This document shows, piece by piece, positions 46,045 through 55,350 of a stretch of DNA of 63,221 bases. Source of the stretch: Burkholderiaceae bacterium (GTDB lineage Bacteria; Pseudomonadota; Gammaproteobacteria; Burkholderiales; Burkholderiaceae_C); assembly GCA_030654805.1 (NCBI GenBank), contig JAURWR010000090.1, positions 1 through 63,221 on the forward strand, read 5' to 3'. Position 1 is the stretch's first letter; each line of letters starts with the position of its first letter. Under the pieces are notes generated by a model that searched no databases, was not told the DNA's origin, and saw nothing but the letters and a program-made list of their open reading frames with translations. A program made the translations under genes and the position numbers.

Positions 46045-47088
46045 ATGCTGAAATCGATGCTTCTCGGATCAGTCGACTGGGCCGTCAAGCCGTTTCCAAG
46101 CGTCCAGCACCGGTTGACTGACTGGAAAACCAACGTCAAGCGTTGGGCAAAGCTCAAGTACTTTGCGAGCGACGTCGTTCACGCCAAGCGGTTCATGTTC
46201 TGGTCCGAGCGCGATTCGTCTTACGCGAAGCTCAGTTCCGAGTTGCTTTTTCAGTTTCACAAACTCGAAAAAGGGCTGTGCATCCCGGGCAAAAAGCGCT
46301 TCTTTGGTCGCGACCCGGTCATTGCGACATGCCTTCTGGTGAAGCGTTGGCAAGAGCGTGGGTTCTCGATGCAAGACCCGGTTTTCATCGGTGCGGTCGA
46401 AACATTGAGGGCCTATCGGACGCGCTTGGATGAAACACCTGCGAACGCGGAAGATGCGCCGCTGATTCACCGCCTGTTGAGCAGTTGCTTGAGCCTCACG
46501 ACCGAGGCGCCGCAGTTTTCCACACCACAAGCCCATCGCAGAACCGAGGGCGCAGCCGATGTATTCGACCGACTGTGCCGGGACCGCCGGAGCGTGCGTT
46601 CGTATGCCTCCATCGTGGTACCGCTGCCCTTGTTGCACGAGGCCATTGCAACTGCACAGCTCAGCCCGAGTGCATGCAATCGGCAACCGTGGAGAGTGCA
46701 TGTCTACCGCGATGCTGCGCAGATCAAACAGATGCTGGCCTTGCAGAATGGCAATTCCGGCTTTGGTCACCTGCTGTCAACGCTGCTCGTTATCTGTGCC
46801 GACAGTCGTTCCTTCTTTGACGCATCCGAGAGGCATGAGCCCTATGTGGACGCCGGCTTGTTCGCGATGAGTTTGATCCTCGCTCTGCAGGCCCGCGGAT
46901 TGGCCAGTTGCTGCCTGAACTGGTGCGTCGCACCGGACGTCGATGCCGAGGCGCATGCGAGGGGTGAATTGCCTGAGCATGAGAAGGTGATCATGTACCT
47001 GGCTGTCGGCTATGCATCGCCGGATGCCCTGGTACCGAGGTCGCCAAGGCGCGACGTCGGTTCCATGATGACGATCCACGGCGCATGA
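46045..47088 (+). CDS. Nitroreductase-like flavoprotein with an N-terminal extension
   Basis: The C-terminal half (from residue about 178) is a nitroreductase fold: RDRRSVRSYASIVVPLP (FMN phosphate contacts), LSPSACNRQPWRVHVY, and AGLFAMSLILALQARGLASCCLNW. The N-terminal 170 residues are not part of the flavin domain and contain the motif FHKLEKGL. Similar proteins occur in several exopolysaccharide loci near pyruvyltransferases, but the reaction is not known; oxidation or reduction of a sugar or its substituent is possible. It lies 4 bp after the acyltransferase gene and 31 bp before the flippase gene. Confidence 0.8.
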   Translation: MLKSMLLGSVDWAVKPFPSVQHRLTDWKTNVKRWAKLKYFASDVVHAKRFMFWSERDSSYAKLSSELLFQFHKLEKGLCIPGKKRFFGRDPVIATCLLVKRWQERGFSMQDPVFIGAVETLRAYRTRLDETPANAEDAPLIHRLLSSCLSLTTEAPQFSTPQAHRRTEGAADVFDRLCRDRRSVRSYASIVVPLPLLHEAIATAQLSPSACNRQPWRVHVYRDAAQIKQMLALQNGNSGFGHLLSTLLVICADSRSFFDASERHEPYVDAGLFAMSLILALQARGLASCCLNWCVAPDVDAEAHARGELPEHEKVIMYLAVGYASPDALVPRSPRRDVGSMMTIHGA

Positions 47089-47119
47089 ATCGGCCCTCAC
47101 CCAATCGCAAGGGGATCCA

Positions 47120-48586
47120 TTGACCAACGACTTGCGCGCCAAGGTCAGATCGGGCGTCTTGTGGTCCGCCGTCCAGAACTGGGGGGTGCGGCTGAGTTCG
47201 CTCCTGCTGTTCATGGTGGTCGCACGCTGGTTGTCTCCGGAACAGCTTGGTCTTTTTGCGGCAGCGACCGTGGTGATCGCATTTCTCAACCTGCTGGCCG
47301 AACAGGGCCTCGGTGAGGCGCTGGTCCAGCGCGAAGAGATCACGCAGGAACAGATCAACTCGGTGTTCTGGCTCAACATGGGTGCGTCGCTGCTGATCGT
47401 CGGTTTTCTGTGGTTCGTTGCGCCGCTGATCGCAGGGTTCATGAAGCTGCCCGAACTGGTCTCGATCCTGCGCGTCGCTTCGTTGTCAATGCCACTGACC
47501 GCGGCTTCGTTCGGTCAGTTGGCCATGCGCAGGAGGCGCTTCGAGTACCGATGGCTCGCAAAGACGGTGCTGGCATCCACGATGGTCTCGAGCGCGGTAG
47601 CCCTGGCGATGTTGTTTGCCGGCCTCGGCGTCTGGAGTCTGGTGGCCCAGAGCCTCACCACTGCCGCCGTGATCACTGCCTTGTTGTGGATCAGGCCGAG
47701 CTGGCACCTCACGATGAAGACCGATTTCTCCGCCACGCGTCCCATGATGGGTTACGGCGCGAAGCGGGTCTCGACTTCCCTGCTCGACTTCGCCAATACG
47801 CGATACATCGAACTGTTCCTGGCCTCCACCTTGGGGCCTGCATCGCTTGGGCTGTACACGGTCGGCGTGCGTGTCTATCAGGCGCTCATGCAGGTCTTCA
47901 GTTCGACCATTCTCGAAGTGGCGCACAACGGTTTCTGTCGCATGGCAGCGGACAGGCCAGGCTTGATCCGTTCCTATTTTCAGAGCATCGCAGCCACTGC
48001 GGCGATCGTGATGCCGGTGTTCATTCTGATTGCGGCGGTGGCCCCGTCGCTGACGGTCACGCTGTTCGGTGCACGCTGGGTCGCCAGTGCAGAGGTCACT
48101 CGATGGGTGGCCTTGCTGGGTGCCGTTCAAGTCTTGCAGGTCTATAACGGCACGGTCTACAACGCCATCGGCCGGCCTGGCGTGGGGCTGCAGTTCATGA
48201 TCGTCAAGGTGATGTTGACTTTCGGTGCGCTGTTCCTTGCCAGGGACGCCGGCCTGCAAGTCCTTCTCCACGCCTACGTGGCCAGCCAGTTGGCAACCAC
48301 CCCCCTGAGTTTCTGGCTCGTGCGGCGATTGATCGGTGTGTCGTTGACGGAGCTGTTTCGGACTCTGTGGCCATTTGTGCTGTCCAGCGCAGTCATGGCC
48401 GTCATGGCGCTCGGCGTCGCTTCGCTGCTCGAAGCGAGGTCGGTCCCCGCTCCACTGGTCTTGCTGGTTGCATGCGCTGCTGCTGTCAGCGTGTACCTCC
48501 TCTGCCTGCAATTTTTCGCACCTGCGGCACTGCAGACGGGCCTTCGGTTCCTTCGACCAGGACGGCAGTCCACTGCTGTCGCTTGA
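47120..48586 (+). CDS. wzx: Lipopolysaccharide/exopolysaccharide flippase (Wzx-like)
   Basis: The 488-residue protein has about 12-14 membrane segments and begins LRAKVRSGVLWSAVQNWGVRLSSLLLFMVVARWLSPEQLGLFA, typical of the MATE/MVF-related Wzx group. GYGAKRVSTSLLDFANTRYIELFLAST is a further hallmark. It should flip the finished lipid-linked repeat across the inner membrane. The start is TTG at 47120, with AAGGGGA at good distance; no ATG lies near. Confidence 0.93.
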   Translation: MTNDLRAKVRSGVLWSAVQNWGVRLSSLLLFMVVARWLSPEQLGLFAAATVVIAFLNLLAEQGLGEALVQREEITQEQINSVFWLNMGASLLIVGFLWFVAPLIAGFMKLPELVSILRVASLSMPLTAASFGQLAMRRRRFEYRWLAKTVLASTMVSSAVALAMLFAGLGVWSLVAQSLTTAAVITALLWIRPSWHLTMKTDFSATRPMMGYGAKRVSTSLLDFANTRYIELFLASTLGPASLGLYTVGVRVYQALMQVFSSTILEVAHNGFCRMAADRPGLIRSYFQSIAATAAIVMPVFILIAAVAPSLTVTLFGARWVASAEVTRWVALLGAVQVLQVYNGTVYNAIGRPGVGLQFMIVKVMLTFGALFLARDAGLQVLLHAYVASQLATTPLSFWLVRRLIGVSLTELFRTLWPFVLSSAVMAVMALGVASLLEARSVPAPLVLLVACAAAVSVYLLCLQFFAPAALQTGLRFLRPGRQSTAVA

Positions 48587-48623
48587 ATCTTTAGCCAAAC
48601 CAGCGCTGAACTCTCAACACGCC

Positions 48624-49919
48624 ATGCCCCTCGAATACCTGAAACAACTCCGCCGGCGCTTTTTCGCATGGCGTGACATTTCCGCACTGATAAGGCAACT
48701 CGCTCATCACGTGCGCGGCATGCCCGAGCCGAGCGAATCCATGGCGCTGCGGCGCCTGTTGATATTGCCCAGCGATCCCTGGACGCTGGTCGGTGCCAAA
48801 GGTGACGAAGCCATGATGCAAGCGGTGGTCGGCCGTCTTCGGCAATACAGCTCCGACCTGCAGGTCGGCGTGATCACGGCAACGCCAGTCGCTCATGCGG
48901 CAGCGGGTCAACTCGGATTCGTGTCAGTTCCCGCGTGGGACTGCAGCCTCGGTGAAGTAGCAAGCCAGATCGAGGCATTCCATCCCGATGCGATGGTGGT
49001 GCTGGGCGCCGACGTACTGGATGGCTACTACAACCCGGTCACGACAAGCCGAATGCTGCTGATGGCTGATGCCGCTGCTCGGCACGGTGTTCGCGTTTCG
49101 ATCCTGGGCTTCAGCTTCAACAATCGACCGAACAGTCTGGTCAAACCGGTGTTCGAGGGCCTGAGCAAGCGCATGGCGATCAACGTACGGGATCGTGTTT
49201 CATTCGATCGCTTCCGCGCATTCTGCAATGCGCCATGCCGCCTCGTTGCGGACTCTGCCTTCATGCTGGAAGCAGACTTCAGCGGCGACACCGTGCAGGC
49301 GGTAGAGCGTTGGTCGACGAGTCGGCGAGCGGCAGGCGATGTCATTTTGGGTTTCAACATGCACCCGATGCTTTTCCGCCATGCCAGTTCGGCACAGATC
49401 AATGCTCTGGTGGGCAGCGCCGTGAGCGCACTTCGCGCTGTGGCGCAACGCCGCCGTGTGTCCGTGCTGCTGCTGTCTCACGACTACCGTGGGCACGATG
49501 GCGACGATGTCTGTCTGGCCCCGATTGCGCTGGCGCTGGCTGACGAGCTCGGCCCGCAGCTGAACTACCCGACTACTCAGTTCTCGGCAGCACAGCTGAA
49601 GGCCATGGCCAGCTTCACCGATGGCGTCGTGACCGGTCGCATGCATCTGGCGATCGCGACGCTGGGCATGGGCCGTCCGGTCGCTGCGTTGACCTACCAG
49701 GACAAGTTCCAGGGACTGTTCGCGCATTTCGAATACCCCGAGCGCTTTCTGCTAACGCCTGCAGCCGCTGCACAAGCCAGCAGCCTGACCGCCATGGTGG
49801 AAGAGTTTGTGGACCGTTTGCCGGAGTTGACAAAGTGCGTGCGGGATCATCTGCCCGCAGTCAGAGAGGCATCCTTCCTCAATCTGGAGCGTGTGCTGCC
49901 GAGTAACGCGGTCGCGTGA
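48624..49919 (+). CDS. Polysaccharide pyruvyltransferase family protein
   Basis: The 431-residue protein has the pyruvyltransferase layout: LLILPSDPWTLVGAKGDEAMMQAVV near the N-terminus, GVRVSILGFSFNNRP in the middle, and VVTGRMHLAIATLGMGRPVAALTYQDKFQGLF with the conserved Arg-Met-His at the C-terminal side. It would add a ketal-linked pyruvate from phosphoenolpyruvate and give the glycan a negative charge. The ATG at 48624 is the first in a sensible position after the flippase gene; the upstream part of the longer reading has no similarity. The next gene is convergent, 57 bp away. Confidence 0.86.
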   Translation: MPLEYLKQLRRRFFAWRDISALIRQLAHHVRGMPEPSESMALRRLLILPSDPWTLVGAKGDEAMMQAVVGRLRQYSSDLQVGVITATPVAHAAAGQLGFVSVPAWDCSLGEVASQIEAFHPDAMVVLGADVLDGYYNPVTTSRMLLMADAAARHGVRVSILGFSFNNRPNSLVKPVFEGLSKRMAINVRDRVSFDRFRAFCNAPCRLVADSAFMLEADFSGDTVQAVERWSTSRRAAGDVILGFNMHPMLFRHASSAQINALVGSAVSALRAVAQRRRVSVLLLSHDYRGHDGDDVCLAPIALALADELGPQLNYPTTQFSAAQLKAMASFTDGVVTGRMHLAIATLGMGRPVAALTYQDKFQGLFAHFEYPERFLLTPAAAAQASSLTAMVEEFVDRLPELTKCVRDHLPAVREASFLNLERVLPSNAVA

Positions 49920-49976
49920 AGCCATCGTGATTGGCGCATGGAGAGGCCGCCGACGCCGATGGCAACAGCGCGTCAC

Positions 49977-51197
49977 TCACCCGCGAGTGCGCAGCAGCGA
50001 GTCGACCGCCTCCCCGACGATCTTTCGAAAGCGCTCCTCTGTCAGCGTGGTCGTGATGCGCTGGTAACCACAGCGCGCGATCTCACTGGCTCGTTGCGGT
50101 GTGCGCAGCATGGCCACGCAATGGCGTGCCAGCCCGGCCGGGTCCGCCGCCGTCAGCACGTCGTCACCGGGCCTGAACAGCGGGTGGTGACCCTCCACCA
50201 CCAACGGCGTGGCGATGACCATGCGGCCGTACAGATACGGCTCCAGCGCCTTGATGTTCGTGCCCGCGCCGGACCGCATCGGCACCACGCAGGCGGTGGC
50301 CCGCGCATAGGCGTCGGCCAGCGAATCGACAAACCCGAGCGTCTCGACGCTGGGGTGCCGGCGCCACCGCTCCAGGCGGTCATCGGCGCCGCTGCCAACG
50401 ATCAAAAAATGCGCCTCCGGTACCTCACGCAACACGATCGGCCAGATGGCGTCGAGAAACCAGTCGACCGCATCGTGATTCGGCATGTAGTCCAGCAGGC
50501 CGACGAACATCAGAGCCGGTTGTTCCGGGGGTGAAAAGTCAGGCGGTCCTTCACGATCGGCGGCTGGCGGCAGGTTGGGCAGCACAGCGCCCGGTAGCCA
50601 TCCGAACACCTCACGCTCGGCATCGCGACAAAACAGATAGTGCGCGTGGCGCCACGACGCTCCTTTGAGTCGCGTGCGCACGATGATTCGATCATTGAAC
50701 AAGCGAAGCAACACGCCGACCCAGCTTTTCACAGTGCGCAACGCGTACCAGGGCGGGTCGTAGACGGCATCGTCGAAGTCGACGATCAACGGCACACCGC
50801 AGGGCAGTTCGAGCTTCATGGCGGGTCGCACGTAGCGACTGACCAGCAGGTCATATGCAGCCAGGTCGACATGCTGCGCAACCTGGCTGCTGACATCGCT
50901 GGAGGTCAGGTCGAAGCGCGGGCGACTGAGCAAGCCGCGCTGCACGATTTGCAGGTCCATCACCTTGACACCGTCCAGATCGGTCACGGTCAGAGACGCC
51001 TCGGCATCTGCGACATCCACGAAGCTGAGAACAAGCACGTCGACGGTGCCGTGGAGCTTCAGGGCATCGACAAGAAAACGCGAGCGTTTGGCCGAACCCC
51101 ACCTTTGAAGCGGAGAGATGTAGGTCAGCAACAGTATCTTCGGGCGCCGCGCTGGTGTGTCCAGCACTGCGGCAGGGTCGGTGAGCGACGGCTTCAT
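49977..51197 (-). CDS. Glycosyltransferase (GT-B), on the opposite strand within the second locus
   Basis: The 406-residue protein starts KILLLTYISPLQRWGSAKRSRFLVDAL and has LMFVGLLDYMPNHDAVDWFLDAIWPIV and ACVVPMRSGAGTNIKALEPYLYGRMVIATPLVVEGH, the TIGR03087-like pattern seen also at 14628-15845 and 43570-44838. ATG at 51197 (MKPSLTDP) is preferred to the longer reading to 51257. It is transcribed against its neighbours, from a region shared with the plus-strand SGNH gene, so it may be controlled separately. Confidence 0.88.
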   Translation of the reverse strand: MKPSLTDPAAVLDTPARRPKILLLTYISPLQRWGSAKRSRFLVDALKLHGTVDVLVLSFVDVADAEASLTVTDLDGVKVMDLQIVQRGLLSRPRFDLTSSDVSSQVAQHVDLAAYDLLVSRYVRPAMKLELPCGVPLIVDFDDAVYDPPWYALRTVKSWVGVLLRLFNDRIIVRTRLKGASWRHAHYLFCRDAEREVFGWLPGAVLPNLPPAADREGPPDFSPPEQPALMFVGLLDYMPNHDAVDWFLDAIWPIVLREVPEAHFLIVGSGADDRLERWRRHPSVETLGFVDSLADAYARATACVVPMRSGAGTNIKALEPYLYGRMVIATPLVVEGHHPLFRPGDDVLTAADPAGLARHCVAMLRTPQRASEIARCGYQRITTTLTEERFRKIVGEAVDSLLRTRG

Positions 51198-51715
51198 CGG
51201 GTCCCCCAGCGGCCCACTCTCGATCGGCGACGCTGCACCCGTCGTGGCACGGCCCACAGCGTCAACCGGTGCAGGCCGCAGGATTCCGTTGTTCCGGCCG
51301 CTGGGGTCGAGGAGCTCATCTTTGGTAATCAGTCAGTCAGTATCAAAAGAAAAATTGAACGTTGGCTCAGGCTCAGCCGCACGCTGACGTGGCCGGTCAC
51401 GTCAGCGCGAGCGGCAAACCGGGCACCCACATCAGGGCAAGCGCCAAGACGATTGTGTGCAAATGCCGGTGCAGCCGAGCCCTTCGCAACATTTGGTATC
51501 CATAAAGCCCGCAACTTCGATGCCGGGATAGGGCACATTCGGCGCCCGAGGCGCCATTGGGTGCTTGGCGGGGTGCATTTCAGCGACTTCGTGTTCGGCG
51601 AGCGCGGTAGCCATGCTCCGAGACGTCACCTGTGGGTGAGTCGTCGGCCTCGTGGCGAGGGCCGACCACAGCACATTGGCCCGCATCCTGCAACCGGTCC
51701 GGCAAACTCCTGTCA
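51198..51715. other. 518-bp divergent intergenic region
   Basis: No credible gene is seen. It should contain the promoters of the minus-strand glycosyltransferase and the plus-strand acyl-modification genes. The short direct repeat CAGTCAGTCAGT lies near 51330. The 11-base sequence CGCAACATTTG at 51485-51495 recurs at 59981-59991, also upstream of a plus-strand gene. No strong sigma-70 or sigma-54 pattern was found. Confidence 0.45.
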
Positions 51716-52513
51716 ATGGTCAACATGAATTTTTTCGCGAAGCCATTTTTCCTCTCGCTGTCATTGGCCTCGTTCCTGGTCATCGTTCATGCCGAGACCG
51801 GTGCGAATGCGCCAGACACGTTCGCCGCTCCAGCCTCAGCAATATCGGCCTCCGGCCCCACCCCCTTCCCCACCGACGCCAAGGATTGGCCCGGCAAGGG
51901 CGTGATCCGCGTCTTTGGCTGGATGACCGACAACCGCAAGGCGTTCTGGCTCGAGCGCGAGCGCAAGCAGGGCAGCGTGGTTTTTGCGGGCGATTCGCTG
52001 ATCGGCGGCTGGAGCGGTCTGGCCAGGGATCTGCCGGGTCTTCCCGTGGCCAACCGGGGCATCGGCGGCGAAGTCACGCGCGGGTTGCTGTTTCGCTTCA
52101 AGGAAGACGTGCTGGACTTGCACCCCCGGGCCATCGTCCTGCTGAGCGGCACCAACGATCTGAGCGCACTGCAAGACGTTCAGCAAACACGCAGCAACCT
52201 CGTCGAGGTGCTGGACCGGGCCGAGCGCTCGTCACCCGGCGTGCCGATCGTGCTGTGCACACTGCCGCCGCGCAACCAGCCGAAGGCTCCGGTCGATCCG
52301 AAGCGGCTGATCGAACTCAACTCACTCATCAAATCGGCAGCACAGGGCCGCGCCCACGTGGTGGTCCTCGACCTGTACGCGCTGCTGGCCGACCCGGATG
52401 GCACACCGCACGCCGAGTATTTTGCGGCTGACAAACTGCACATCTCGCCCGCTGGCTACAAGGTCTTCGGTGATGCGCTGGCGCCGCTGTTCAAGCAGTT
52501 CAAGCGGGACTGA
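51716..52513 (+). CDS. Secreted SGNH/GDSL hydrolase
   Basis: This 265-residue precursor has an N-terminal signal peptide (about residues 1-30, ending HAETG), so it is periplasmic. The SGNH blocks are all present: VVFAGDSLIGGW (Ser nucleophile), VANRGIGGEVT (block II Gly), LLSGTNDLS (block III Asn) and FAADKLHISPAGY (block V Asp-x-x-His). Together with the MBOAT and AlgJ-like genes behind it, it may remove or transfer acyl groups on the polysaccharide. ATG at 51716 or 51725 are both possible. The downstream gene follows after 11 bp. Confidence 0.9.
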   Translation: MVNMNFFAKPFFLSLSLASFLVIVHAETGANAPDTFAAPASAISASGPTPFPTDAKDWPGKGVIRVFGWMTDNRKAFWLERERKQGSVVFAGDSLIGGWSGLARDLPGLPVANRGIGGEVTRGLLFRFKEDVLDLHPRAIVLLSGTNDLSALQDVQQTRSNLVEVLDRAERSSPGVPIVLCTLPPRNQPKAPVDPKRLIELNSLIKSAAQGRAHVVVLDLYALLADPDGTPHAEYFAADKLHISPAGYKVFGDALAPLFKQFKRD

Positions 52514-52524
52514 GAGACGCGACC

Positions 52525-53964
52525 GTGGCTTTCACCTCGCCGAGCTTCATCGCTTTCATCCTGGTTGTGGTGCTGCTCACCCACGCGCTGCCGTCTCCGG
52601 CCGGTCGCAGCGGCGTCTTGCTGCTGGCCAGCCTCGTGTTCATCGGCAGCTATGTCGACAGCATCGGTCAGGTCGGCCCGCTGGCGGCCTTTCTGCTGCT
52701 TGGCTATCTCGTCGTCGAGGGCGTGCGGCGGAGCCGCTCTGCGGCCAGTCTGTGGTTGGGACTGGTCGGCGTGATCGCGAGCTTCATCGTGTTGAAGAAA
52801 TTCAGCTTCCTGGGCGACTCGCTGGTGCTGCCGTTCCCCTACCTGATCGTCGGGCTGTCCTACGTGCTGTTTCGCGTGCTGCACCTGATGATCGATGCGA
52901 AGCAGGGCGAACTCGCTGCGCCCATCGCACCGCTCCATTTCTTCAACTACACCTGCAACTTTCTCTCCTTCATTGCCGGTCCCATTCAGCGATACGGTGA
53001 CTACGCCCTGCAAAAAGACCGGGCACGGGTGCTCGATGAAGAGACGGTGTTTCACGCCTTCGCCCGCGTGATCAAGGGCTTCCTGAAAGTCGGCGTGGTG
53101 TCGGCGATCTTCAATTACCTGTTCAGCAGCATGTCGGGTCGGTTGCTGGACACCGGGCTGGCGCCCGCGCTGCCGCTGATGTGCGGCCTGTTCGTGGCTG
53201 CGGCGCTCTTCTACACGGTCTACCTGTATGCCAACTTCGCCGGCTACATGGACATCGTCATCGGCGTCGGCACGTTGATGGGCCAGGAGTTGCCGGAAAA
53301 CTTCAACCGGCCTTTCACCGCGCGCAGCTTCCTCGACTTCTGGTCGCGCTGGCACATGACGCTGTCGGACTGGTTCAAGACCTATGTCTTCAATCCGCTG
53401 ATGAAGGTGCTGGCCACCCGCTTCACGTCTCCCAAAGCAGGCCCCTACCTCGGTGTGGTGGCGTTCTTCGTGACGTTCCTGATCATGGGGGTCTGGCACG
53501 GCACGACATCGGTGTTCGTCGTGTATGGGTTGCTGATGGGCGCGGGCGCCAGCGTCAACAAGCTGTGGCAGGTGGTCATGACGAAGCGGCTGGGCAAGAA
53601 GGGCTACAAGGCACTCGCCGACCGGACGGCCTTCATCTACCTGTCTCGCGGCCTCACGCTGGCCTACTTCGCGCTGGCGCTGACCTGCCTCTGGGTGGAC
53701 ATGCGCCAGTTGTCGTGGCTGGCAGGCCATCTCGGCGTCTTCGGCCTCGCATCGTGCTACCTCGGCCTGGCGGTCGCGGCAGGGGCCGCCTTCTTCGCCT
53801 GGGACAGGTTTGCGGCGCTGTTGACGCCGTTCAGCCAGGCCGTGACGCATCGGTCCGGCGGCGTGATCGTGCGCAACCTGTCGCTCGCCTTCCAGATCCT
53901 GCTGATCGTCACCGTCGCCTCGTTCTTTCACAAGGCGCCGGAGTTCGTCTACCGGGCCTTCTGA
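52525..53964 (+). CDS. MBOAT family O-acyltransferase (AlgI-like)
   Basis: The 479-residue membrane protein has about eleven hydrophobic segments and the family signature FLDFWSRWHMTLSDWFKTYVFNPL (His277) and MGVWHGTTSVFVVYG (His325, matching the catalytic His of AlgI). It also has NFAGYMDIVIGVGTLMGQELPENFNRPF. Such proteins move an acyl group across or within the membrane to a periplasmic acceptor, with AlgJ/AlgX-type SGNH proteins as partners. It starts with GTG at 52525 and overlaps the next gene (TGATG). The acyl donor here may come from the carrier-protein module downstream. Confidence 0.93.
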   Translation: MAFTSPSFIAFILVVVLLTHALPSPAGRSGVLLLASLVFIGSYVDSIGQVGPLAAFLLLGYLVVEGVRRSRSAASLWLGLVGVIASFIVLKKFSFLGDSLVLPFPYLIVGLSYVLFRVLHLMIDAKQGELAAPIAPLHFFNYTCNFLSFIAGPIQRYGDYALQKDRARVLDEETVFHAFARVIKGFLKVGVVSAIFNYLFSSMSGRLLDTGLAPALPLMCGLFVAAALFYTVYLYANFAGYMDIVIGVGTLMGQELPENFNRPFTARSFLDFWSRWHMTLSDWFKTYVFNPLMKVLATRFTSPKAGPYLGVVAFFVTFLIMGVWHGTTSVFVVYGLLMGAGASVNKLWQVVMTKRLGKKGYKALADRTAFIYLSRGLTLAYFALALTCLWVDMRQLSWLAGHLGVFGLASCYLGLAVAAGAAFFAWDRFAALLTPFSQAVTHRSGGVIVRNLSLAFQILLIVTVASFFHKAPEFVYRAF

Positions 53965-55052
53965 TGAAGCTCGTCATCAAGCAGATCGTCCAATTGATCG
54001 GCGCGCTGATCGCGTTGTACGGGGTGTTGCTGGTTGTCAGCCTGCTGCTGGTGCCACGCTCCGACACCGGCCCGCGCCTGAATGCGGGGCAGGCTTCGTC
54101 CTCGCTGTTCCTGACCGAGCCGAAGTACGTGTTCATGGCGCGCAGCCAGTTGAACTCGGTCGCTGACAAGGTGCTGTTGCTGGGCGCGTCGAACATGCTC
54201 GTCGGCTTCAAGCAGGCGCAGGTGCAGGCCCTGTTGCCGGACATCGAGGTGCACAACCTGTCGGTGGGCGGATCCAACATCGGCCAGGTCAGCCAGATCG
54301 TCGATCTGATCCGCGAAGTGCAAAGCCCCGAGGCACGCCGACACAACACCTACGTCATCGGCCTGTGGTACGGGGTCTTCGCCTCGGACAAGGCGCGCTG
54401 GAACACCCCGGATCGGCATGCGGGAGACACCGACATCGACATCGAGCGCTATCGCTATGGCTTCTACCGGCGCACCGATGCCGGCGCCGTTCCTGTGTTG
54501 CCGCCGGGATATCTCGACGCAGGCGTGCTGCTGATCCACCCCTACCTCGTGCTGGACCGGACGGCTCGCGACTTGACGCGGTCGCTGCGCGAGTTCATGG
54601 CGGCCAAGCCACCGTCGATGACGGATGCGCAACGCAACGCGGTGGTGATCGATGACGCCGACCAGCGCAAGTACCTCGCCTTCTGGCGTGACTACATGGG
54701 CTCGACCGACACGCTCGGCGACGCCCCGTTTCAAGTCCTGCAACGCACGGTCGAGGGCATCCTGGCCGAAGGCGGCCGCGTGATCCTGGTCGACATGCCG
54801 ATTCCCCGGTGGCATGCCCGGGCGTCGCCGCTTTCCGCCGACTACCGCACGCACCTTGACTCGCTGCTGAGCGGTCTGCAAGGACACGCCGAAGTCACCG
54901 TTCTGAGGATCGACGGCGCCGATGCCGATGAAGACTTCAGCGACGAAGTCCACCCCAAGCCGCGCGTGACCGAGCACTGGGCGCAGCATCTGGCCGCTGC
55001 CATCAAGGCCAGCACGGCCTTGAACCGGTCGCCATCGGCCAGCGCACGCTGA
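53964..55052 (+). CDS. AlgJ/AlgX-like SGNH-fold protein, membrane-anchored
   Basis: The 362-residue protein has one N-terminal membrane segment (about residues 8-28) and a periplasmic SGNH-like domain. Block I reads LLLGASNMLVGF, so the usual Asp of GDS is Ala while the Ser remains. Block II is NLSVGGSNIGQVSQ, and the catalytic Asp/His pair is likely FSDEVHPKPRVTEHW. It is the expected partner of the MBOAT protein and may carry the acyl group to the polysaccharide. Both genes overlap, which suggests coupled synthesis. The Ala replacement is noted as unusual. Confidence 0.75.
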   Translation: MKLVIKQIVQLIGALIALYGVLLVVSLLLVPRSDTGPRLNAGQASSSLFLTEPKYVFMARSQLNSVADKVLLLGASNMLVGFKQAQVQALLPDIEVHNLSVGGSNIGQVSQIVDLIREVQSPEARRHNTYVIGLWYGVFASDKARWNTPDRHAGDTDIDIERYRYGFYRRTDAGAVPVLPPGYLDAGVLLIHPYLVLDRTARDLTRSLREFMAAKPPSMTDAQRNAVVIDDADQRKYLAFWRDYMGSTDTLGDAPFQVLQRTVEGILAEGGRVILVDMPIPRWHARASPLSADYRTHLDSLLSGLQGHAEVTVLRIDGADADEDFSDEVHPKPRVTEHWAQHLAAAIKASTALNRSPSASAR

Positions 55053-55107
55053 ACACCTTCGATCCGACCCGCCCCCATCCACTCCCGAATCTTCAAGGAA
55101 CCCCGCC

Positions 55108-55350
55108 ATGAGCACCGATGCCCTCTATGCCAAGCTGACCGCCATCTTTCACGATGTGTTCGACGATGAAAGCATCGTGGTGACACCGGAGCTGACCGCC
55201 GACGACGTCGACGAATGGGACAGCCTCAGCCACATCCGGCTCGTGCTGGCGATCGAGAAGAAGTTCGGTCTGAAGTTCTCCGCCGCCGAAGTCGGCCGTT
55301 TGAAGAACGTCGGCGAGTTCGCTTCGCTGATCGTGACCAAGACGGCATGA
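55108..55350 (+). CDS. Acyl carrier protein
   Basis: The 80-residue protein is acidic and has the phosphopantetheine attachment motif EWDSLSHIRLV, with Ser39 as the modified residue. AAGGAA precedes the ATG at 55108. It is likely the carrier for the acyl group handled by the FkbH-like, MaoC and SDR enzymes encoded next to it and finally delivered to the MBOAT protein, since similar carrier proteins accompany FkbH enzymes. The next gene overlaps by 4 bp (ATGA). Confidence 0.93.
   Translation: MSTDALYAKLTAIFHDVFDDESIVVTPELTADDVDEWDSLSHIRLVLAIEKKFGLKFSAAEVGRLKNVGEFASLIVTKTA

Noticed and set aside
51329-51716. Small minus-strand frames (69 and 94 codons) in the divergent region
   Set aside because: No ribosome binding site, no motif and mutual overlap; they are treated as chance frames.
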